This document shows positions 10,248 to 20,030 of a DNA stretch of 36,989 bases, piece by piece. The stretch is from Paramecium octaurelia (taxonomy: Eukaryota; Ciliophora; Oligohymenophorea; Peniculida; Parameciidae). Each line of letters starts with the position of its first letter. The first letter of the stretch is position 1. The stretch spans positions 1 to 36,989 of the forward strand of contig CAJJDP010000171.1 of NCBI GenBank assembly GCA_905182995.1, in the 5' to 3' direction. The position numbers and the translations under genes were made by a program. The notes under the pieces were generated by a model that made no database searches, was not told where the DNA came from, and saw only the letters and a program-made list of their open reading frames with translations.

Positions 10248-11705
10248 TCAAGCTAGGCTTGAGCCTCCAAAAAAAAAAAAGCTGAGGCTGAGGTAGTCCA
10301 TCTCGATGGCGCGGGTATCGGCAAGGCTCGACCTGTTTAAGAACTTTAAAAAATTCATGTTTTTTCGCTTGAGTGTTAATAAGTTTTGAACGCTCAGGCT
10401 GAGGTCTCTGTTAGCCTTCCGAGCTAGAACTCGAGCATAGTAGCTAATTTTTTCTTTGAAGAAGGTAAAGATGGGGAAGAGCTCTGAGAAAAAGAGGCAG
10501 GATACGAAAGAGCCAAATCTAAGGCTTGGGGCCTTGTCGACGATGCGATTAAAATTATGGTAAAGGTAGCCCTGCTTGATTAAGAAGTTAAGGTAGCTGG
10601 TGTTAAAAAAATAAAAGAAGAGGCTTGCGGCGTTAACAAGCTCACTCGTCGAGCAGTTACAAATTTCGAGGGTGGACTTCTTCTTAAGCTTCTTTAAAAA
10701 GAGGGAGACGTGGGACCTAGTAACCTTGCGCCCAAAATAAAACTTACGCATAAAAAGAAGAACTTCTCGCTTTTTTAGTTTAAAAAATTTTTTACAGTCT
10801 ACAGCTTGTAAGCCATCTTCGTCCTCCTCGTCCGTGAGGTCGCCCTCCTCGTCCGTGAGGTCGCCCTCCTCGTCCGTGAGGTCGCCCTCCTCGTCCGTGA
10901 GGTCGCCCTCCTCGTCCGTGAGGTCGCCCTCCTCGTCCGTGAGGTCGCCCTCCTCGTCCGTGAGGTCGCCCTCCTCGTCCGTGAGGTCGCCCTCCTCGTC
11001 CGTGAGGTCGCCCTCCTCGTCCGTGAGGTCGCCCTCCTCGTCCGTGAGGTCGCCCTCCTCGTCCGTGAGGTCGCCCTCCTCGTCCGTGAGGTCGCCCTCC
11101 TCGTCCGTGAGGTCGCCCTCCTCGTCCGTGAGGTCGCCCTCCTCGTCCGTGAGGTCGCCCTCCTCGTCCGTGAGGTCGCCCTCCTCGTCCGTGAGGTCGC
11201 CCTCCTCGTCCGTGAGGTCGCCCCCCTCGTCAGAATTTTCAGCAGCAAAGATAAAAGAGCTTTTTTTAAAAAAAAAATCAAAGTCTTCGCAATCCTCCTC
11301 CTCGGCGGCGTCCCCATCCTCTAAAAATTGTTGGCTGGCCTCCTCGAGACCCTCGGAAGCATCAAGCTTGTCATCCGTAATCGAGGCTAGGGCCTCTGCA
11401 GCCTCGAAGCCAAAAGAGTCAAAAAAAAAATAGTTCTCACGCTTGAGGCTTACGATATACTCGTGTTCGTCGAGGGTGCTGAATAGGGTGAAGAGGGCGG
11501 GGTCGAGGTCTTCTATCCGATTTAAAAAGATACTCGCATCATAGATCCCATCGTACATCAAAAAAAAAAAATTTAAGTTTAAGGCGTGTTGGGAAAAGAG
11601 GGCTCGAAGTAGCGCCTCATCTCGCATAGCCTCTAGCTTGGGTTCGTGGGAGGCCGTTGTGGGGGCCATCTGAACTTCTTGTAAATCTAGGGGTAAAGTT
11701 TCCAA
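10248..11705 (-). CDS. rps4: Ribosomal protein S4-like with acidic heptad-repeat domain
   Basis: 485 residues as written; about 503, ending at 10196, if the 2-bp deletion near 10253 is an error as the 7867 copy suggests. TTG at 11703-11705 follows an in-frame TAG at 11709-11711. Residues 1-170 are acidic with no recognised domain. Residues about 170-305 are 19 DLTDEEG heptads. The remainder is basic: an S4-domain-like stretch (LNFLIKQGYLYHNFNRIVD) and a C-terminal RAIEMDYLSLSFFF resembling the mitochondrial S4 ending (LEVNYKTLSAVFL). Position directly after rps13 matches the bacterial alpha operon order rpsM-(rpsK)-rpsD. The S4 call rests on weak motifs plus synteny; the family's usual length is ~200 residues. 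Confidence 0.5.
   Translation of the reverse strand: METLPLDLQEVQMAPTTASHEPKLEAMRDEALLRALFSQHALNLNFFFLMYDGIYDASIFLNRIEDLDPALFTLFSTLDEHEYIVSLKRENYFFFDSFGFEAAEALASITDDKLDASEGLEEASQQFLEDGDAAEEEDCEDFDFFFKKSSFIFAAENSDEGGDLTDEEGDLTDEEGDLTDEEGDLTDEEGDLTDEEGDLTDEEGDLTDEEGDLTDEEGDLTDEEGDLTDEEGDLTDEEGDLTDEEGDLTDEEGDLTDEEGDLTDEEGDLTDEEGDLTDEEGDLTDEEGDLTDEEDEDGLQAVDCKKFFKLKKREVLLFMRKFYFGRKVTRSHVSLFLKKLKKKSTLEICNCSTSELVNAASLFFYFFNTSYLNFLIKQGYLYHNFNRIVDKAPSLRFGSFVSCLFFSELFPIFTFFKEKISYYARVLARKANRDLSLSVQNLLTLKRKNMNFLKFLNRSSLADTRAIEMDYLSLSFFFFGGSSLA
10822..11229. repeat. 21-bp coding minisatellite, 19 copies
   Basis: Head-to-tail array of a 21-bp unit (plus strand GTCGCCCTCCTCGTCCGTGAG). The TCCGTGAG core recurs every 21 bp from 10831 to 11209, giving 19 occurrences. 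On the minus strand each unit encodes DLTDEEG in the rps4-like frame. Copies look identical apart from the edges (CCCCCCTCG at the high-coordinate end). Partial arrays lie at both broken ends, about 8486-8547 and 15044-15118. There are no spacers, so it is not CRISPR. Confidence 0.97.
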
Positions 11706-11717
11706 AAGCTAATTTTT

Positions 11718-12452
11718 TTATCTAAGGCTTAGCTTCTTTCTAACCTTTTTAGAAACAGCATACTTAGCCTTAAGGTAGATTTTCGTAAAACCCTGATCAA
11801 ATCCTACATGACCTGTAAGCATCTTTTTTTTTTTTTTGGTAACGCCCTTGGCATCGCTCCTTAGGTTACCGAGAAGCCCCTTCGAGGTTGCGTAGAGGTC
11901 GAGGTAGAAGACTACCCTTTTTTTTTTTAGGGTATACTTTATTCACTTTCGAGAGTGCATCCATTCACTAAACCACTGGGACTTTCAAAGATAGTTTATG
12001 TACTCGCAGAGGAAGCAGATTTTTTGTTCGGGGCCTCCATACTTGCCATAGATTTTCCTAACATTTTTTTTTTTATAGTCCCTAAGGATGAGGTTAGACT
12101 TGTAGCAGGAGGAGGCATTAGACCAGGTTCGCTGCCCACGACAAGGAAGGCCCTTAAAGTGTCGTCAGCTCCTATAGCTTCAAATTATGCTAGCAGTCAC
12201 TATGTTAGCAGCTTGGCGGTCGAATATACTTAAGTTCTTAGGAAAGATTTTAAAAAAAAAATCTAAGAAGAAAAGATCGAAGGCTTCGAGGTCTATGATC
12301 TGATAACAGTCCAGGGGGGCATTGTACTCGAAGCGCTTTTCAAACTTCTCGATCGTGGGGCCCTTTACACCGGGGGCTTGTTTTGAGAAGAAGCCGTGAT
12401 AGCTTACGATATCTTTCAATACGACATCATTCAATCTTAGAATTTGATCCAA
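11718..12452 (-). CDS. rps13: Mitochondrial ribosomal protein S13, complete
   Basis: uS13 of the small-subunit head. 244 residues from TTG at 12450-12452 (in-frame TAG two codons upstream) to TAA at 11718-11720. The diagnostic motif is [19 protein letters not shown], near residues 95-115, matching the RGLPVRGQRTxxNAR consensus. TGA at 12180-12182 is read through as Trp. It is about twice the bacterial length, with extra sequence at both ends and a basic C-terminal tail. It sits 12 nt upstream of the rps4-like start and 16 nt downstream of the rps19 stop. Copy at 15607-16341. Confidence 0.9.
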
Positions 12453-12468
12453 AAACTAAAAATATTTT

Positions 12469-13227
12469 TTAAAAAAATTCGAGGCTCGTCGACACCCGGG
12501 ACTCGTTTTGAAGGTGCTCGAGGTCTTCGTCAAGGTCGTCATCATCGTCCGAGAGGCCAGCGTCTTCTTGGGCTTCTGCTGCGAGCTCGGCTTGGGTTTT
12601 AAAAAGGTAGTAGTAGACAAAAAAGAAGAACCAGCCCTGGTACTTAAAAACAAAGCAAGAAAGCACGGAGGCGTCGTCCTGCTTTACATCTTTGGCCTCA
12701 ATTCAGTAGGCTTCAAGAGCATACTTATCGAGGTCGAGGGCATACTCCTCAGCCCACTCCTCCCGGTCATTTATTTCTAAGAAGCGCCAGCTCACATAGT
12801 TTTTATTCTTAAAAAATATCGCTAAACAATTTTTCAAGAGTAGGATCTCATTGTTTGATTTTTGGAAGGACTCCTTGGAATCTCACACATCATTCCAAAA
12901 TTGAAAAACCCCCTGCCTATCTGGTAAGAAAGTGCTGCTTTGACCCAAAAGCTACTCTTTTTATTTTTTTTTTATAGGAAAGAAGTAAGGCTTTCGAGAG
13001 AAAGCGAATTCGCCAGCCTTCTTGCACACCACAAGCTCGCCCGACCGCGCTTTCTTTAAAAACCTACCATTGTGGACCTTTAGTCCAACATCATAAAAAT
13101 AAGGGAGGATGGGGGAGCTTCTAAATAAAAAAAAACTCAAGACCTTTCGTTTAGCTAAAACGCCCTGAAGGAGGGCGCGCTTCGTGCTCTTACAAAAAAC
13201 ATAGCCCTTTCAAGCAGATCTAGACAA
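12469..13227 (-). CDS. rps19: Mitochondrial ribosomal protein S19 with acidic tail
   Basis: uS19 of the small-subunit head. 252 residues from TTG at 13225-13227, limited by TAG at 13231-13233, to TAA at 12469-12471. The core is in the first ~85 residues: SRSAWKGYV, SSPILPYFYDVGLKVHNGR and GEFAFSRK match the WKGPF, SxIxPxFVGxxVxVYNGK and GEFAxTRK blocks of S19. A C-terminal extension of about 165 residues follows, with aromatic and acidic segments (GLSDDDDDLDEDLEHLQ). TGA-Trp occurs at 12703, 12883 and 13210. It follows rpl2 as in bacteria and other mitochondria, with stop and start 10 nt apart. Copy at 16358-17116; truncated copy at 19572-20020. Confidence 0.9.
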
Positions 13228-13237
13228 AAGCTACTCC

Positions 13238-14035
13238 CTATTTCTTAATTTTTGCTACTCAACCTCAAGGAGAACGCTCGGGCTTAGGTGTTTTTGTGCG
13301 GCCTCCGTTTGGGTGGTCGACGGGGTTCATTGCCACGCCCCGTACCCTAGGGTTTATTCCATTAAAAAAATTGACTCCAGCGAGGCCCAGAACCCTCTTG
13401 TTGTTCTGGGTGTTCGAGCTCCGCCCCATGACAGCAAGGCCCTCCGAGGGGACCCTTATGATGAGTCCGGAGGGGATCGTCATCACGTAAAAAGTTTTGC
13501 AGAAGCTCCTGTAGAGGATTTTAAAGTATGTTCCGGCTGCCAAAGCTAATCTATATAAAACTCTTGTGGGGGAGAGGAGGTTAAAGATAACATCGTTAAC
13601 TTTTAAGACCATCAGCATTACATATGTGCCGAGACTTCGGATGCGAATAGACCAGCCCTCCTTCTTGTAGAAATCATGCTTAGTTGGTAGAGTTCGCACG
13701 GTCATACCCACAAAATAAAAAAATGGGGCTATGTAGTAAGATAGCGAATTGTAGCGATCCCTGACGAGGATGACGTAAGGCTTCTTTTTTTTTCAGAAAG
13801 AAAGCCTGGTTACGAGGCAAGTGTGGTTCATCTCGAGGCGGGCATAGTTAATAGCGAGGTCGAGGTTTTTAAACTTTCTCCGCTTGCATTGCATGCTGAT
13901 CTTGCCGGTATTGTTCCTGCTGGGGTTTTTTGGTATGAAAAATTTAAAGAGCGAGTGCTTTCTGTAGGAGAAGTAGGTGGACGTCGTAGAGTAGAAGCGA
14001 GCCTTCGACTTTTTACTTTTTTTTAGTTGATACAT
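13238..14035 (-). CDS. rpl2: Mitochondrial ribosomal protein L2, complete
   Basis: uL2, near the peptidyl transferase centre of the large subunit. 265 residues from ATG at 14033-14035 to TAG at 13238-13240. The C-terminal domain is clear: VRGVAMNPVDHPNGG is the uL2 signature with its conserved His, followed by RTKTPKPERSPWGW, in which the two Trp codons at 13265-13267 and 13259-13261 are TGA. The N-terminal domain (LDLAINYARLEMNHTC) is divergent. Complete copies at 17127-17924 and 20031-20828. Confidence 0.95.
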
Positions 14036-14047
14036 GTTAAAATTATA

Positions 14048-14450
14048 TTAAGGGCGCTTGAGGCAAAAGATTAGAAAGAAGAAGATGCCGAGTTTGTTAG
14101 ACGCCCTCTTAAAGCTTAAGAGCCTAAAAAGCAGTTCCAAGAACCTAGGCTTTGAGGACACGAGTTCGCGCTCAAAGTTTACGAGGTTTCGTTCTGATGT
14201 TTGGGCGGCACAATCTTGGGCGAGGTGGGCCGCCAGCTGCGTAGAGTCCTCCTCGCAGGCGTTTTCAAAAAACGAAGGCACCTCTAAAAAGTTATTAAAA
14301 AAAAAAAATGGGTCGAGGAAAAAAACCCCCGCACGTGTGTGATAAAACTCTCCGATAAAGCCAGGATTAAAGTTAAAAAGGTTGCAATAGTAGAGCTTAA
14401 AGAAAAAAAAAGAACGGAGGTAGAGGTTAGCCTTTCTTCGAGTATGCTTA
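14048..14450 (-). CDS. orf185, C-terminal part (cut by contig end)
   Basis: Lower part of orf185, with TAA at 14048-14050, cut by the N run at 14451. It differs from the complete copies at the end of a poly-A run (12 A then TGGG at 14297-14312, against 13 A then TGG), changing one or two residues but not the frame. Confidence 0.6.
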
Positions 14451-15043
14451 NNNNNNNNNNNNNNNNNNNNNNNNNNNNNNNNNNNNNNNNNNNNNNNNNN
14501 NNNNNNNNNNNNNNNNNNNNNNNNNNNNNNNNNNNNNNNNNNNNNNNNNNNNNNNNNNNNNNNNNNNNNNNNNNNNNNNNNNNNNNNNNNNNNNNNNNNN
14601 NNNNNNNNNNNNNNNNNNNNNNNNNNNNNNNNNNNNNNNNNNNNNNNNNNNNNNNNNNNNNNNNNNNNNNNNNNNNNNNNNNNNNNNNNNNNNNNNNNNN
14701 NNNNNNNNNNNNNNNNNNNNNNNNNNNNNNNNNNNNNNNNNNNNNNNNNNNNNNNNNNNNNNNNNNNNNNNNNNNNNNNNNNNNNNNNNNNNNNNNNNNN
14801 NNNNNNNNNNNNNNNNNNNNNNNNNNNNNNNNNNNNNNNNNNNNNNNNNNNNNNNNNNNNNNNNNNNNNNNNNNNNNNNNNNNNNNNNNNNNNNNNNNNN
14901 NNNNNNNNNNNNNNNNNNNNNNNNNNNNNNNNNNNNNNNNNNNNNNNNNNNNNNNNNNNNNNNNNNNNNNNNNNNNNNNNNNNNNNNNNNNNNNNNNNNN
15001 NNNNNNNNNNNNNNNNNNNNNNNNNNNNNNNNNNNNNNNNNNN
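14451..15043. other. Assembly gap, 593 N
   Basis: Run of N between two contigs whose ends overlap by ~3.3 kb (11155-14450 and 15044-18339). There is therefore probably no missing sequence here; the gap size is likely a scaffolding estimate. Long apparent frames crossing it are meaningless. Confidence 0.97.
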
Positions 15044-15594
15044 TCGCCCTCCTCGTCCGTGAGGTCGCCCTCCTCGTCCGTGAGGTCGCCCTCCTCGTCC
15101 GTGAGGTCGCCCCCCTCGTCAGAATTTTCAGCAGCAAAGATAAAAGAGCTTTTTTTAAAAAAAAAATCAAAGTCTTCGCAATCCTCCTCCTCGGCGGCGT
15201 CCCCATCCTCTAAAAATTGTTGGCTGGCCTCCTCGAGACCCTCGGAAGCATCAAGCTTGTCATCCGTAATCGAGGCTAGGGCCTCTGCAGCCTCGAAGCC
15301 AAAAGAGTCAAAAAAAAAATAGTTCTCACGCTTGAGGCTTACGATATACTCGTGTTCGTCGAGGGTGCTGAATAGGGTGAAGAGGGCGGGGTCGAGGTCT
15401 TCTATCCGATTTAAAAAGATACTCGCATCATAGATCCCATCGTACATCAAAAAAAAAAAATTTAAGTTTAAGGCGTGTTGGGAAAAGAGGGCTCGAAGTA
15501 GCGCCTCATCTCGCATAGCCTCTAGCTTGGGTTCGTGGGAGGCCGTTGTGGGGGCCATCTGAACTTCTTGTAAATCTAGGGGTAAAGTTTCCAA
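15044..15594 (-). CDS. rps4: rps4-like protein, N-terminal part (cut in minisatellite)
   Basis: TTG start at 15592-15594 and the acidic N-terminal region, then about three heptads before the contig edge at 15044. Same sequence as the high-coordinate end of 10248-11705. Confidence 0.5.
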
Positions 15595-15606
15595 AAGCTA
15601 ATTTTT

Positions 15607-16341
15607 TTATCTAAGGCTTAGCTTCTTTCTAACCTTTTTAGAAACAGCATACTTAGCCTTAAGGTAGATTTTCGTAAAACCCTGATCAAATCCTACATGA
15701 CCTGTAAGCATCTTTTTTTTTTTTTTGGTAACGCCCTTGGCATCGCTCCTTAGGTTACCGAGAAGCCCCTTCGAGGTTGCGTAGAGGTCGAGGTAGAAGA
15801 CTACCCTTTTTTTTTTTAGGGTATACTTTATTCACTTTCGAGAGTGCATCCATTCACTAAACCACTGGGACTTTCAAAGATAGTTTATGTACTCGCAGAG
15901 GAAGCAGATTTTTTGTTCGGGGCCTCCATACTTGCCATAGATTTTCCTAACATTTTTTTTTTTATAGTCCCTAAGGATGAGGTTAGACTTGTAGCAGGAG
16001 GAGGCATTAGACCAGGTTCGCTGCCCACGACAAGGAAGGCCCTTAAAGTGTCGTCAGCTCCTATAGCTTCAAATTATGCTAGCAGTCACTATGTTAGCAG
16101 CTTGGCGGTCGAATATACTTAAGTTCTTAGGAAAGATTTTAAAAAAAAAATCTAAGAAGAAAAGATCGAAGGCTTCGAGGTCTATGATCTGATAACAGTC
16201 CAGGGGGGCATTGTACTCGAAGCGCTTTTCAAACTTCTCGATCGTGGGGCCCTTTACACCGGGGGCTTGTTTTGAGAAGAAGCCGTGATAGCTTACGATA
16301 TCTTTCAATACGACATCATTCAATCTTAGAATTTGATCCAA
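15607..16341 (-). CDS. rps13: rps13, complete (assembly copy)
   Basis: Same as 11718-12452 at an offset of 3889, with TTG at 16339-16341. Confidence 0.88.
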
Positions 16342-16357
16342 AAACTAAAAATATTTT

Positions 16358-17116
16358 TTAAAAAAATTCGAGGCTCGTCGACACCCGGGACTCGTTTTGA
16401 AGGTGCTCGAGGTCTTCGTCAAGGTCGTCATCATCGTCCGAGAGGCCAGCGTCTTCTTGGGCTTCTGCTGCGAGCTCGGCTTGGGTTTTAAAAAGGTAGT
16501 AGTAGACAAAAAAGAAGAACCAGCCCTGGTACTTAAAAACAAAGCAAGAAAGCACGGAGGCGTCGTCCTGCTTTACATCTTTGGCCTCAATTCAGTAGGC
16601 TTCAAGAGCATACTTATCGAGGTCGAGGGCATACTCCTCAGCCCACTCCTCCCGGTCATTTATTTCTAAGAAGCGCCAGCTCACATAGTTTTTATTCTTA
16701 AAAAATATCGCTAAACAATTTTTCAAGAGTAGGATCTCATTGTTTGATTTTTGGAAGGACTCCTTGGAATCTCACACATCATTCCAAAATTGAAAAACCC
16801 CCTGCCTATCTGGTAAGAAAGTGCTGCTTTGACCCAAAAGCTACTCTTTTTATTTTTTTTTTATAGGAAAGAAGTAAGGCTTTCGAGAGAAAGCGAATTC
16901 GCCAGCCTTCTTGCACACCACAAGCTCGCCCGACCGCGCTTTCTTTAAAAACCTACCATTGTGGACCTTTAGTCCAACATCATAAAAATAAGGGAGGATG
17001 GGGGAGCTTCTAAATAAAAAAAAACTCAAGACCTTTCGTTTAGCTAAAACGCCCTGAAGGAGGGCGCGCTTCGTGCTCTTACAAAAAACATAGCCCTTTC
17101 AAGCAGATCTAGACAA
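16358..17116 (-). CDS. rps19: rps19, complete (assembly copy)
   Basis: Same as 12469-13227, including the acidic C-terminal tail; stop TAA at 16358-16360. Confidence 0.88.
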
Positions 17117-17126
17117 AAGCTACTCC

Positions 17127-17924
17127 CTATTTCTTAATTTTTGCTACTCAACCTCAAGGAGAACGCTCGGGCTTAGGTGTTTTTGTGCGGCCTCCGTTTG
17201 GGTGGTCGACGGGGTTCATTGCCACGCCCCGTACCCTAGGGTTTATTCCATTAAAAAAATTGACTCCAGCGAGGCCCAGAACCCTCTTGTTGTTCTGGGT
17301 GTTCGAGCTCCGCCCCATGACAGCAAGGCCCTCCGAGGGGACCCTTATGATGAGTCCGGAGGGGATCGTCATCACGTAAAAAGTTTTGCAGAAGCTCCTG
17401 TAGAGGATTTTAAAGTATGTTCCGGCTGCCAAAGCTAATCTATATAAAACTCTTGTGGGGGAGAGGAGGTTAAAGATAACATCGTTAACTTTTAAGACCA
17501 TCAGCATTACATATGTGCCGAGACTTCGGATGCGAATAGACCAGCCCTCCTTCTTGTAGAAATCATGCTTAGTTGGTAGAGTTCGCACGGTCATACCCAC
17601 AAAATAAAAAAATGGGGCTATGTAGTAAGATAGCGAATTGTAGCGATCCCTGACGAGGATGACGTAAGGCTTCTTTTTTTTTCAGAAAGAAAGCCTGGTT
17701 ACGAGGCAAGTGTGGTTCATCTCGAGGCGGGCATAGTTAATAGCGAGGTCGAGGTTTTTAAACTTTCTCCGCTTGCATTGCATGCTGATCTTGCCGGTAT
17801 TGTTCCTGCTGGGGTTTTTTGGTATGAAAAATTTAAAGAGCGAGTGCTTTCTGTAGGAGAAGTAGGTGGACGTCGTAGAGTAGAAGCGAGCCTTCGACTT
17901 TTTACTTTTTTTTAGTTGATACAT
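17127..17924 (-). CDS. rpl2: rpl2, complete (assembly copy)
   Basis: Same as 13238-14035, with ATG at 17922-17924 and TAG at 17127-17129. Confidence 0.93.
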
Positions 17925-17936
17925 GTTAAAATTATA

Positions 17937-18494
17937 TTAAGGGCGCTTGAGGCAAAAGATTAGAAAGAAGAAGATGCCGAGTTTGTTAGACGCCCTCTTA
18001 AAGCTTAAGAGCCTAAAAAGCAGTTCCAAGAACCTAGGCTTTGAGGACACGAGTTCGCGCTCAAAGTTTACGAGGTTTCGTTCTGATGTTTGGGCGGCAC
18101 AATCTTGGGCGAGGTGGGCCGCCAGCTGCGTAGAGTCCTCCTCGCAGGCGTTTTCAAAAAACGAAGGCACCTCTAAAAAGTTATTAAAAAAAAAAAAATG
18201 GCCGAGGAAAAAAACCCCCGAACGTGTGTGATAAAACTCTCCGATAAAGCCAGGATTAAAGTTAAAAAGGTTGCAATAGTAGAGCTTAAAGAAAAAAAAA
18301 GAACGGAGGTAGAGGTTAGCCTTTCTTCGAGTATGCTTATCTAGCAAATAGGTTCCGGCATAAGAGCTTCCAAACGCAAAGGCACCCGAAGAGTTAAGCT
18401 TCTTTGCCTTCCTTTTTGATCTCCTAAAAAAACACCCCTTTACCTTATCGAGTTCAATAAAAGCGCGGCGAATACTAGAATACTTTCTTTTCAT
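17937..18494 (-). CDS. Unrecognised basic protein orf185
   Basis: 185 residues, ATG at 18492-18494, TAA at 17937-17939. The N-terminal 60 residues are strongly basic ([21 protein letters not shown]). A Phe-rich middle follows, then an acidic/amphipathic stretch ([18 protein letters not shown]) and a basic end. No transmembrane helix is convincing. It overlaps the end of nad10 by 20 nt and precedes rpl2 by 12 nt, a slot between rps12 and rpl2 where bacterial operons carry ribosomal proteins such as S7, S10, L3, L4 and L23. A divergent ribosomal protein is therefore plausible, but no signature is seen. This copy reads HTRSGV and FLGHFF, where the copy at 20841 reads HTRAGV and FLDHFF. Confidence 0.7.
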   Translation of the reverse strand: MKRKYSSIRRAFIELDKVKGCFFRRSKRKAKKLNSSGAFAFGSSYAGTYLLDKHTRRKANLYLRSFFFFKLYYCNLFNFNPGFIGEFYHTRSGVFFLGHFFFFNNFLEVPSFFENACEEDSTQLAAHLAQDCAAQTSERNLVNFERELVSSKPRFLELLFRLLSFKRASNKLGIFFFLIFCLKRP

Positions 18495-18939
18495 TTATGG
18501 TCTTCATGAGCGTTTTCTGGAGCTGTAAAACCCCAAAAAAAAGAGCCTCGGCGGTTGGTGGGCATCCTGGAACAAAAATATCGACAGGAATGACTTTATC
18601 GCACCCCTTCACGACGGCATAAGAATAGTGATAGTAGCCTCCTCCGTTTGCACAGCTTCCCATGGATAGAACTCACTTGGGGTCGGCTGTTTGGTCGTAG
18701 AGCCTTCGTAGGGCTGGGGCCATTTTGTTGGTTACCGTTCCGGCAACGATAATAAGGTCGGCTTGGCGGGGAGTTGCTCGAAAGATTACTCCAAAGCGAT
18801 CGAAGTCGTAGCGGCTGACGGTTGCATGCATCATTTCAAGTGCGCAGCAAGCCAGCCCAAAAGTAAGGGGCCAAAAGGATCCTTGCCTAGCCCAGGAAAT
18901 CAAGTTATTAGCAGATAACTTTAAAAAATCAGCCTTCAA
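18475..18939 (-). CDS. nad10: NADH dehydrogenase subunit 10 (NuoB/PSST), complete
   Basis: Carries the terminal iron-sulfur cluster N2 of complex I, next to the ubiquinone site. 154 residues, TTG at 18937-18939, TAG at 18475-18477. All four cluster cysteines are visible: the tandem pair in [11 protein letters not shown], then MGSCANGGG and [12 protein letters not shown]. The N-terminal [16 protein letters not shown] is typical. TGA-Trp at 18673-18675 gives DPKW. The start is 2 nt from the rps12 stop, and the end overlaps orf185. Copy at 21379-21843. Confidence 0.97.
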
Positions 18940-18941
18940 AG

Positions 18942-19358
18942 TTACTGCCCAAAAATAGCTCTAAACTTTCTCCGCACCCTCTTAGCCATCTCGGGGGGCC
19001 TCTTTACACCATAAATGGACCTCCGCTTAGTCTTGTCGCGTACGCCCAAAAAATCTAGGACGCCTCTAATGCAGGTATGCCTAACTCCGGGAAGGTCTCT
19101 GCAGCCCCCTCCCCTAACCAAAATAGTAGAGTGTTTTCTTAGATTGTGCCCCGTTCCTGGTATGTGGGCCACAACAAACTTCTTATTTGTGAGCTTAGCC
19201 TTTGCTACGGGCCTGCGTGCAGAATTAGGCTTTTTGGGAGTCACGATTCGGGGCTTTAGCACGCTCCCTTCTTTTTGAGGGCAGCAAACCAGGGCGGCGC
19301 TCCTATTCCTTCGACGGTTCCTCTTCATCTTCAAGTTATTCTGATATAGCGTTGACAA
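18942..19358 (-). CDS. rps12: Mitochondrial ribosomal protein S12, complete
   Basis: uS12 at the decoding centre. 138 residues, TTG at 19356-19358 (an upstream in-frame TAA at 19374-19376 leaves no ATG), TAA at 18942-18944. Signatures: [18 protein letters not shown], then [20 protein letters not shown] and DLPGVRH. The C-terminus is extended by about 20 basic residues ([18 protein letters not shown]). First gene of the rps12-nad10-orf185-rpl2 series. Copy at 21846-22262. Confidence 0.97.
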   Translation of the reverse strand: MSTLYQNNLKMKRNRRRNRSAALVCCPQKEGSVLKPRIVTPKKPNSARRPVAKAKLTNKKFVVAHIPGTGHNLRKHSTILVRGGGCRDLPGVRHTCIRGVLDFLGVRDKTKRRSIYGVKRPPEMAKRVRRKFRAIFGQ

Positions 19359-19404
19359 AATAAAATAAAAAATTTATTATCTATCAAGAAGCAAAAAAAG
19401 TTGC

Positions 19405-19570
19405 TTAAAAAAATAAATTTAAAAAAATTAAAAAAAGAGAGTCTAAGAAAAAGAAAGCAAAGAATAAGAAAAAATAAAAAAAGTTAAAAAAAAAAAGAAA
19501 GCTCAGCTCCGCCCTTAAGAAAAAATTAAAGGAATTTAGAATCGTGGCTTGCTTTTTATTCACAAAAGAC
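19405..19570 (-). CDS. nad2_b: nad2_b, 3' end only (cut by contig end)
   Basis: Last ~54 residues of nad2_b with TAA at 19405-19407, identical to 22309-22474, cut by N19571. Confidence 0.8.
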
Positions 19571-19571
19571 N

Positions 19572-20020
19572 AAGAAGCGCCAGCTCACATAGTTTTTATT
19601 CTTAAAAAATATCGCTAAACAATTTTTCAAGAGTAGGATCTCATTGTTTGATTTTTGGAAGGACTCCTTGGAATCTCACACATCATTCCAAAATTGAAAA
19701 ACCCCCTGCCTATCTGGTAAGAAAGTGCTGCTTTGACCCAAAAGCTACTCTTTTTATTTTTTTTTTATAGGAAAGAAGTAAGGCTTTCGAGAGAAAGCGA
19801 ATTCGCCAGCCTTCTTGCACACCACAAGCTCGCCCGACCGCGCTTTCTTTAAAAACCTACCATTGTGGACCTTTAGTCCAACATCATAAAAATAAGGGAG
19901 GATGGGGGAGCTTCTAAATAAAAAAAAACTCAAGACCTTTCGTTTAGCTAAAACGCCCTGAAGGAGGGCGCGCTTCGTGCTCTTACAAAAAACATAGCCC
20001 TTTCAAGCAGATCTAGACAA
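19572..20020 (-). CDS. rps19: rps19, N-terminal part (assembly copy)
   Basis: TTG at 20018-20020; contains the full S19 core but loses the acidic C-terminal tail at the contig edge 19572. Confidence 0.85.
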
Positions 20021-20030
20021 AAGCTACTCC

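Larger units (their letters stand above)
8549..10874. repeat. Direct repeat of 6220-8547 after a single-N join
   Basis: Copy of a ~2.3-kb block at an offset of 2329, or 2327 above a 2-bp indel. It begins right after N8548 and carries cob and the C-terminal part of the rps4-like gene. The only difference noticed is CT present near 7914 and absent near 10253. Interpreted as the unmerged overlap of contigs 2 and 3. Confidence 0.92.
15044..18339. repeat. Direct repeat of 11155-14450 after the N run
   Basis: About 3.3 kb at an offset of 3889. It starts inside the 21-bp minisatellite and carries the rps4-like N-terminus, rps13, rps19, rpl2 and part of orf185. A few differences were noticed in orf185 near 18198-18218. 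Interpreted as the unmerged overlap of contigs 3 and 4. Confidence 0.92.

Noticed and set aside
10822..11229. CRISPR-like array
   Set aside because: Units are contiguous with no unique spacers, and the array is in frame within a coding region; it is a minisatellite.
10834..11433. Plus-strand Ser/Arg/Pro-rich repeat frame (RSPSSSV repeats) and a minus-strand Arg/Thr frame (RRATSRT repeats)
   Set aside because: Both are alternate-frame readings of the same 21-bp array. Only the DLTDEEG frame connects to flanking conserved sequence and a plausible start and stop.
14284..15594. Long open frames through the N run
   Set aside because: N's translate as unknown and hide stops; the flanks belong to different genes (orf185 and the rps4-like gene).
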